From NCBI GenBank assembly GCA_012027055.1, contig VEPF01000103.1:2233-8445 (forward strand): 6,213 bases of DNA, in the 5' to 3' direction. The stretch's first letter is position 1. Each line of letters begins with the position of its first letter. The notes under the pieces were generated by a model. It saw only the letters and a program-made list of their open reading frames with translations, was not told where the DNA came from and made no database searches. This document shows positions 1-6,213 of the stretch, in pieces. The DNA is from Gemmatimonadota bacterium. GTDB lineage: Bacteria > Gemmatimonadota > Gemmatimonadetes > Longimicrobiales > RSA9. A program made the position numbers and the translations under genes.

Positions 1-700
1 GGTAGTGCAGCTTGCAGCGGAGGAAGGCGTCCGGCGCGTAGCGGGCGTCGCTGCGCGAGAGGCGGTCGGGCCGGTCGCGCCAGTGCAGCAGCGCCGGCGG
101 AACGTTGGTCAGGCGGTACCCGCCCGCGAGCAGGCGCAGCACCAGGTCGTAGTCCTCCGGCCAGCCGGGATCGCGGTACCCGCCGACCGCCTGGTACGCG
201 GCGCGGCGGAGCAGCAGGCTGGGGTGCGCGACGGGGCACTCGACGAACCGGTCGCGGAACACCGCTTCGGGCGTGGTCAGGGAATTGAGCCAGCGCTCGT
301 AGGCCAGCGAGCCGTCGCGCACCCGGTCGCGCGGGAAGTAGCGCACGCCGGTGCCGCAGCCCGCGAGGGCCGGATCGCCGGCGAGCGCCGCGACCTGGCG
401 CGCCAGCCGGTCCGAATCGGCGATGTCGTCGCCATCCATGCGCGCCAGCAGTTCGCCGGTGGCCGCCGCGGCCGCCACCTCGAGCGCCGGTACGATGCCC
501 TGCCCCGGGCCCGGCAGCACGCGGATGCGCCGATCGCCAGCGGCCCACTCCCGCAGCAGTGTCGGGGTGGCATCCGTGGACCCGTCATCGACCGCGAGGA
601 TCTCCAGGTCCGCGTACGTCTGCGCGGCGAGCGAGCGCAGCGCCTCGGTCAGGTGCGCGGCCGCATTGCGGCAGGGGAGCAGGACCGAGACGCGCGGCAA
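1..700 (-). CDS. Family 2 glycosyltransferase, 3' end beyond the window
   Basis: A partial gene of 233 visible codons that runs off the left edge. The product should be a cytoplasmic or membrane-associated GT-A fold transferase that moves a sugar from a nucleotide-sugar onto an acceptor, such as a surface polysaccharide; the acceptor cannot be read from sequence. Visible landmarks are the N-terminal strand VSVLLPCRNA (residues 4-13), the nucleotide-binding VDDGSTD (37-43), the metal-binding DxD-type segment ARMDGDD (86-92) followed by DRLARQV, and WPEDYDLVLRL (180-190), which holds the ED pair usual in this family. The start is taken as TTG because the in-frame triplet two codons upstream is the TGA of the lipoprotein gene, and this start puts the first beta strand at residue 4 as family members do. 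No clear Shine-Dalgarno is seen, so translation is probably coupled to the upstream gene. The family call is firm; substrate and total length are unknown. Confidence 0.9.
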   Translation of the reverse strand, partial: MPRVSVLLPCRNAAAHLTEALRSLAAQTYADLEILAVDDGSTDATPTLLREWAAGDRRIRVLPGPGQGIVPALEVAAAAATGELLARMDGDDIADSDRLARQVAALAGDPALAGCGTGVRYFPRDRVRDGSLAYERWLNSLTTPEAVFRDRFVECPVAHPSLLLRRAAYQAVGGYRDPGWPEDYDLVLRLLAGGYRLTNVPPALLHWRDRPDRLSRSDARYAPDAFLRCKLHY

Positions 701-703
701 GGC

Positions 704-1156
704 TCAGCGGTAGGCCGTGAACCGCCCCTCGTCCGAGCTGGGCAGGTCCGTGTCCAGGTACCAGGTGCCGCTCATGCGCCGCCCGCTCACGCGCCCGTCG
801 TGGGACAGCTCGAACTCGCGCAGCCGCCCGTCGGACATGCGCAGGTCGCCGTTCGTGGTGAAGCGAACCCGGTCGCCCGCGTCCACCCAGACCGGGACAC
901 CCTCGGCCGTGATGTCGAAAACCACCTGATCGCCATCCAGCATGTACCACTCGATATCGGCACTGGCCTCGTCATGATGCTGACCGAAGATGCGGACCTC
1001 CCCGTCCACCCGGTAGCCGTATGAATCCGCCACCGTACCGCTCAGCGAATACCAGCCCTCGACATCCTCCTGGTAGCCCATCACGACGCAGCCGGCGAGC
1101 GCGGCCGCGACCAGCGGTGCCGCCAACCCGCCGTCAGACCGTAGCACAGTCGCCAT
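704..1156 (-). CDS. Small predicted lipoprotein of unknown function
   Basis: This 150-residue protein begins with a lipoprotein signal: MATVLR, a hydrophobic stretch, then the lipobox LAGC with Cys23 as the expected lipidated residue. The mature part, about 128 residues, has no recognised catalytic motif. Its alternating hydrophobic/polar pattern, many Gly/Asp turns (SLSGTV, VRIFG, VPVWVDAGDRVRF) and ending MSGTWYLDTDLP...GRFTAYR suggest a small beta-barrel or beta-sandwich with a faint likeness to lipocalin-like folds, which is inference only. The start at 1156 is chosen over an in-frame upstream start at 1213 because GGAGG lies five bases before this ATG and because the signal peptide then has normal length. 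The stop is three bases before the glycosyltransferase start, so the two are likely co-transcribed. It would be exported and anchored in a membrane on the periplasmic or outer side. Confidence 0.8.
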   Translation of the reverse strand: MATVLRSDGGLAAPLVAAALAGCVVMGYQEDVEGWYSLSGTVADSYGYRVDGEVRIFGQHHDEASADIEWYMLDGDQVVFDITAEGVPVWVDAGDRVRFTTNGDLRMSDGRLREFELSHDGRVSGRRMSGTWYLDTDLPSSDEGRFTAYR

Positions 1157-1161
1157 GCGTG

Positions 1162-1166
1162 CCTCC
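1162..1166 (-). promoter_or_regulatory. Shine-Dalgarno site of the lipoprotein gene
   Basis: GGAGG on the minus strand is separated by five bases from the ATG at 1156. It is one of the few good ribosome binding sites in the window and decides between the two in-frame starts of the lipoprotein gene. Confidence 0.75.
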
Positions 1167-1250
1167 GTTGCACTCCCTCCAGCTGCGCACGCATCTCTGT
1201 ACTTCGGCAGCAACGGGAATGTTCGCGCGGGCCGATAGAGAACGAATTCG

Positions 1251-1355
1251 AAACCGCCGAGGACGCCGAGTTTCGAACCGCAAAATACGCCGAGAACTGA
1301 TTACGGATGTTGTTGTTGACGACAACAGATCGGTTCTCGGCGTGCTCGGCGGTTT
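1251..1355. repeat. Long inverted repeat between uvrA and the lipoprotein gene
   Basis: The 226-base gap between the lipoprotein start and the uvrA stop holds no gene. Inside it, 1251-1270 is complementary to 1336-1355 at 19 of 20 positions. Additional pairing is possible between 1276-1280 and 1331-1335, and a perfect ten-base alternative pairing joins 1289-1298 with 1333-1342. The heptamer CGCCGAG occurs at 1255, 1264 and 1289, and its complement CTCGGCG at 1336, 1345 and 1375. A small hairpin (TGTTGT, five-base loop, ACAACA; 1311-1327) sits at the centre. The layout fits a dispersed palindromic intergenic repeat of the kind built from iterated CGCCGAG-like units. It could also act as a transcription end after uvrA or as a folded RNA. 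It lies only about 30 bases after the uvrA stop. No run of T follows, so an intrinsic terminator is less likely. Confidence 0.7.
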
Positions 1356-1382
1356 CTTCGTCGTTCTCGCCGGGCTCGGCGG

Positions 1383-2303
1383 TTACCGCGCGGCCCTGCC
1401 GGCCAGGGCGGCCCGCAGGTACGTCGCGGTATGGCTGCCCGGCGCCGCCGCGACCTCCGCCGGGGTGCCTGCCGCGACCACCTCGCCGCCCGCCGCGCCG
1501 GCCCCGGGCCCGAGGTCGATGATCCAGTCGGCCGCGATCATGGTTTCGACGTTGTGCTCGATGAGCACCACGGTGTGGCCCAGGTCCACGAGCCGGCGCA
1601 GCACGCCGATCAACTTGCGCACTTCCGTGCCGGAGAGGCCGGTGGTGGGCGCGTCCAGCAGGTAGAGCCGGTGGCCCTGCTTCTTCGCGGCGGTGATCAG
1701 CTCGCGCGCGATCTTGAGGCGCTGCGCCTCGCCGCCGCTGAGCGTGGGCGCCGGCTGGCCGAGGCGCAGGTAGCCGAGTCCCACCTGCTGCAGCTGCCAG
1801 AGCATCTGCCCGAGACGGTCCTCGCGGATGAAGAAGCGGATGGCCTCGTCCACGGTGAGGTCCAGCACCTCGCGGATGTTCCTGCCCTTGAACTTCACCT
1901 CGAGCACGTCGCGCTTGTAGCGCGCGCCGCCGCACACGTCGCAGGTGACGAACACGTCGGCGAGGAATACCATCTCGATCTGCTTGACGCCCTCGCCCTC
2001 GCAGGCCTCGCAGCGCCCGCCCTTCACGTTGAACGAGAAATGACCCGGGCCGTAGCCGCGCTGTTGCGCGAGCGGCTGCTGCGCGAACACGTCGCGCACG
2101 TGGTCGAACGCCTTGATGTAGGCGATCGGGTTGGAGCGGTGGGACTTGCCGATGGGCTGCTGATCCACGAGCACGGCCGCATCGATGTAGGCGACGCCAT
2201 CGAGCCGATCGTACTCGCCCACGACCTCGCCCAGGTGCAGCTTCGCGCTCGTCTCGCCATCGGCCAGCTCGCGCTCCAGCGCGCGGTACAGCACGTCGTG
2301 CAC
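1383..2303 (-). CDS. uvrA: UvrA C-terminal portion, second ATPase domain
   Basis: This 306-residue frame continues uvrA after the amber codon and could only be translated separately from an internal start such as the GTG at 2303; no convincing ribosome binding site precedes it. It keeps VDQQPIGKSHRSNP (47-60), the zinc finger CEAC-x19-CDVC (99-124) that contacts DNA in UvrA, FSFNVKGGRCEAC, signature LSGGEAQRLK (188-197) and VVLIEHN (245-251). The Walker B segment reads LYLLDAPTTGLS (213-224): the glutamate that activates water for ATP hydrolysis is Ala218, encoded GCG, one base from GAG. The histidine often found after GL is Ser. The high conservation of the rest, with no frameshift or further stop, means the interruption is recent, or is suppressed, or is an error. 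Alone this piece lacks the ATP-binding P-loop and is unlikely to be a functional ATPase. Confidence 0.75.
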   Translation of the reverse strand: MHDVLYRALERELADGETSAKLHLGEVVGEYDRLDGVAYIDAAVLVDQQPIGKSHRSNPIAYIKAFDHVRDVFAQQPLAQQRGYGPGHFSFNVKGGRCEACEGEGVKQIEMVFLADVFVTCDVCGGARYKRDVLEVKFKGRNIREVLDLTVDEAIRFFIREDRLGQMLWQLQQVGLGYLRLGQPAPTLSGGEAQRLKIARELITAAKKQGHRLYLLDAPTTGLSGTEVRKLIGVLRRLVDLGHTVVLIEHNVETMIAADWIIDLGPGAGAAGGEVVAAGTPAEVAAAPGSHTATYLRAALAGRAAR

Positions 2304-2312
2304 CAGCGGGCT

Positions 2313-4445
<2,133 letters not shown>

Positions 4446-4559
4446 GGCCCCTGCAGTAGCGGATTTCTGGCTGCTCGCTCCGAACCGTGGAATATAGCCG
4501 GGTGGGTGGCCGCGCCGGGAGCCTCTGCGGGCCGCCCGGCAGGCGGGTGCGCCGGCGGC
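4446..4559 (-). other. Intergenic stretch before uvrA: no gene, possible regulatory signals
   Basis: These 114 bases between the aminotransferase stop and the uvrA GTG hold no gene. Near the aminotransferase end are hairpin-forming G/C-rich sequences; nearer uvrA lies a -10-like box. No SOS box resembling the LexA sites of Proteobacteria (CTGT-N8-ACAG) or of Gram-positive bacteria (GAAC-N4-GTTC) was seen here, though other phyla use other operators. Confidence 0.5.
4491..4496 (-). promoter_or_regulatory. Possible -10 element of uvrA
   Basis: TATATT on the minus strand matches TATAAT at five of six positions and stands out in this G/C-rich stretch. It lies 45 bases before the uvrA GTG, giving a leader of roughly 38 bases. 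No good -35 hexamer is seen at 16-18 bases upstream, so this is a weak call. Confidence 0.35.
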
Positions 4560-4568
4560 TCAGCCGCC
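4532..4568 (-). terminator. Possible terminator hairpins at the aminotransferase stop
   Basis: GGCGGC and GCCGCC (4554-4559 and 4563-4568) form a perfect six-base stem whose three-base loop is the TGA stop codon itself. A second stem follows (4532-4536 with 4542-4546, five-base loop). No T run follows either stem, so this is not a classical intrinsic terminator and may be chance in G/C-rich DNA. Confidence 0.25.
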
Positions 4569-5819
4569 AGGACAGAACTCCTCGATGGCGAACACGGCAA
4601 TGTCCACTTCGCGGCGGGTGTTGTAGTAGTGCGGCGAGATGCGGACCGCGCTGGCGGCCTGCTTGGCGTCCATGTCGATCAAGGCGTAGCCGCGGAACGT
4701 GGCGCTGGTGTTGATCGCCTGCTCGCGCAGCCGCTCCACCACCCGGCCCGCGTCCACGCCGGCGATCTCGGCGGTGACGATGGCGCAGAGCTCGGGGCCC
4801 CGGTCGAGCACCCGTACCCCGGGCAGCTCGGCCAGGCGGGCGCGCGCGTGCACCGCCAGCGCCCGCGCGGCCTCGCCGCAGCCGACGACGTCCGCGCCCA
4901 GGGCGTAGCGTGCCGCCTCGCCGAGTCCCAGCACCAGCGCGTAGGCGAACTCCCAGTTCTCGAACCGGCGCGCATCGGCGGCCAGCCGGTAGTCGTCGGG
5001 CGCCACCCAATCCGCGGCGCGCATGTCGATGAAGCGCGGCGCGCGCTCCGCCTCCAGCATGCGGTCCGAGACGAAGAGGAACCCGGCCCCGCGCGGGCCG
5101 CGCAGGAACTTGCGCGCGGTCGCGGCCAGGAAGTCGCAGCCGAGCACGCCGACATCAACGGGAAGCTGCCCGACCGCCTGGCAGGCATCGACCAGGAATG
5201 GCACCTCGGCCGCGCGGCAGATGCGGCCGATGTCGGCCACGGGCTGGATGAGCCCGGAATTGGTGGGGACCCAGGTGATGGCGACCAGCGCCGGCCGTTC
5301 GCGTGCGATGCAGGCGCGCACGGACTCCGGGTCCACGCCCCCCTCGGGGAGATCGCCGGCACGGACGATACGCACGCCCGTGCGCCGGGCGAGCGAGAGG
5401 TACATCAGCTGGTTGGATACGTAGTCGTTGTTGGAGGTGATGATGACGTCGCCCGGGACCGGGTCGAAAGCGCTGAGCGCCTGCGCGAAGGCCACCGTGG
5501 CGTTCTCGACCATGGCGATGTTGCGGGCCCGCGCGCCGACCAGCGCGGCCACGGCCTCGTAGCTCGCCGCGAGCTGCTCCTGCTGCGCGTCCGCGGCCTC
5601 GTAGCCGCCCAGCTGCACCTCGCGCTCGAGGTGCTGCTGGATGGCGGCGATCACGGGCCGCGGCATGAGGCCCGCGCCCGCGTTGTTCAGGTGGATGCGG
5701 CCGTGCGCCACGGCCGGGGTGTCGGCCCGGAAGCGCTCGAGTTCCTGTGGCGTCACGTCGGCCCCCGGATCTGACTCCAGGGCGGGCACACTGGCTGCGG
5801 CCCGCCCGAACCACGACAT
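4560..5819 (-). CDS. Class V aminotransferase-fold PLP-dependent enzyme
   Basis: A complete 419-residue cytoplasmic enzyme of the PLP fold-type I class V group (aminotransferase class V; relatives include isopenicillin-N epimerase-like proteins, cysteine desulfurases and EgtE-type lyases). Visible features are HLNNAGAGLMP (43-53) near the active site, VENATVAF (104-111) in the cofactor phosphate region, PTNSGLIQP (185-193), LVDACQAVGQLPVDV (209-223) with Asp211 expected to pair with the PLP ring nitrogen, and TARKFLRGPRGAGFL (234-248) with Lys237 as the Schiff-base lysine. The C-terminal RISPHYYNTRREVD (393-406) fits the substrate-binding Arg region of the epimerase-like subgroup. There is no cysteine in the loop position that would mark a SufS-type desulfurase. 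ATG at 5819 is chosen because an upstream extension to 5915 would overlap the divergent gene and has no family-like sequence. No ribosome binding site is evident. The family is certain; the reaction is not. Confidence 0.92.
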   Translation of the reverse strand: MSWFGRAAASVPALESDPGADVTPQELERFRADTPAVAHGRIHLNNAGAGLMPRPVIAAIQQHLEREVQLGGYEAADAQQEQLAASYEAVAALVGARARNIAMVENATVAFAQALSAFDPVPGDVIITSNNDYVSNQLMYLSLARRTGVRIVRAGDLPEGGVDPESVRACIARERPALVAITWVPTNSGLIQPVADIGRICRAAEVPFLVDACQAVGQLPVDVGVLGCDFLAATARKFLRGPRGAGFLFVSDRMLEAERAPRFIDMRAADWVAPDDYRLAADARRFENWEFAYALVLGLGEAARYALGADVVGCGEAARALAVHARARLAELPGVRVLDRGPELCAIVTAEIAGVDAGRVVERLREQAINTSATFRGYALIDMDAKQAASAVRISPHYYNTRREVDIAVFAIEEFCPGG

Positions 5820-5834
5820 TGCGCGCCCATTATG
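5820..5834. promoter_or_regulatory. Very short divergent start region, possible leaderless promoter
   Basis: The aminotransferase ATG (5817-5819, minus) and the hydrolase ATG (5832-5834, plus) are separated by only 12 bases and neither has a Shine-Dalgarno site. On the minus strand CATAAT (5829-5834), five of six matches to TATAAT, ends nine bases before the aminotransferase ATG, so transcription would begin within a few bases of the start codon. The same six bases contain the ATG of the hydrolase on the other strand. No good -35 hexamer was found. Confidence 0.4.
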
Positions 5835-6213
5835 CCGAGTCTGCCGAGCCCCGGAAAGCTGCGCCCGATCCGGCCCCGCCCGTTCCGGCCGTGGCCGGGC
5901 CTCCGTGGCGCCCACGCCCAGACCGTCCTGGGCCGGTTCCTGCGCCGGGTCTCGGAGCCCGCCTTCCGGCGGGAGCGGGTCGAGCTGCCGGACGGTGATT
6001 TCGTGGACCTGGACTTCCTACCGCCGCCCCGGCCGGACGCGCCGCTGGTCCTGCTGCTGCACGGGCTCGAGGGGTCGGCGCGGCGGGGCTACGCGCTCGG
6101 CACGTACCGGGAGCTGGCCGCGCGCGGCGTGGCCGCCGTCGGGCTCGACTTCCGTTCGTGCAGTGGCGAGCCCAACCGGGCCGCGCGCCTCTACCACGCC
6201 GGGGGCACCGAGG
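5832..6213 (+). CDS. YheT-like alpha/beta hydrolase, 3' end beyond the window
   Basis: The 127 visible codons encode the N-terminal third of an alpha/beta-fold hydrolase of the YheT type (COG0429-like). FRPWPGLRGAHAQTVLGRF (18-36) matches the usual N-terminal signature of this group (hydrophobic residues, Arg-Gly-x-His-Ala-Gln-Thr). VLLLHGLEGS (73-82) is the strand and oxyanion-hole turn, GLDFRSCSGEPNR (104-116) the next strand and loop, and YHAGGTE (121-127) the start of the segment that in relatives reads YHSGxTED. The nucleophile Ser, the acid and the catalytic His lie beyond the right edge, so catalytic competence cannot be judged. Family members are esterase-like enzymes with poorly defined physiological substrates. 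The ATG is the first in-frame start giving the family N terminus. It diverges from the aminotransferase gene; no functional link is evident. Confidence 0.88.
   Translation, partial: MPSLPSPGKLRPIRPRPFRPWPGLRGAHAQTVLGRFLRRVSEPAFRRERVELPDGDFVDLDFLPPPRPDAPLVLLLHGLEGSARRGYALGTYRELAARGVAAVGLDFRSCSGEPNRAARLYHAGGTE

Noticed and set aside
5..1024. 339-codon plus-strand open frame
   Set aside because: Antisense to the glycosyltransferase and lipoprotein genes, both of which have clear motifs on the minus strand.
1156..1213. Upstream start of the lipoprotein at 1213
   Set aside because: It adds 19 non-signal-like residues before the signal peptide, and the Shine-Dalgarno site fits the ATG at 1156.

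Overview
The window is high-GC DNA (strong G/C preference at third codon positions) from a bacterium, with four genes plus one split gene on the minus strand and one gene start on the plus strand. The UvrA-like protein has the FCB-type wording in its first ATPase domain (for example the stretch around residues 94-124). Together with the base composition this suggests a soil or sediment lineage such as Gemmatimonadota. That placement is an impression from memory, not a computed result.

Layout from right to left. At 5832-6213 (+) lies the N-terminal part of a YheT-like alpha/beta hydrolase. Diverging from it, with only 12 bases between the start codons, is a complete class V PLP-dependent aminotransferase-fold enzyme (4560-5819, -). 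After 114 bases of hairpins and a -10-like box comes a uvrA reading frame (1383-4445, -). A 226-base intergenic stretch with a long inverted repeat follows. Then come a small predicted lipoprotein (704-1156, -) and, three bases further on, a family 2 glycosyltransferase (1-700, -) that runs off the left edge.

The centre of interest is uvrA. UvrA is the ABC-type ATPase that detects DNA damage for nucleotide excision repair and carries two ATPase domains. Here the first domain looks intact. The second is cut by an in-frame TAG exactly at the Walker A lysine codon (codon 711), the Walker A Ser/Thr two codons later is Pro, and the Walker B glutamate is Ala (codon 932). The rest of the C-terminal half remains in frame and well conserved. 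A perfect 3 x 72 bp tandem repeat also inserts 72 residues in frame just before the first-domain zinc-finger segment. The gene is therefore either a decaying (perhaps second) uvrA copy, a protein whose second ATPase site is genuinely disabled, or partly a sequence error. The Ala at Walker B argues that at least part of the loss is real.

I see no coherent multi-gene system in the window. The lipoprotein and glycosyltransferase are probably co-transcribed. The other genes look like housekeeping or unrelated neighbours. No tRNA, rRNA, CRISPR array, insertion sequence or phage gene was found.
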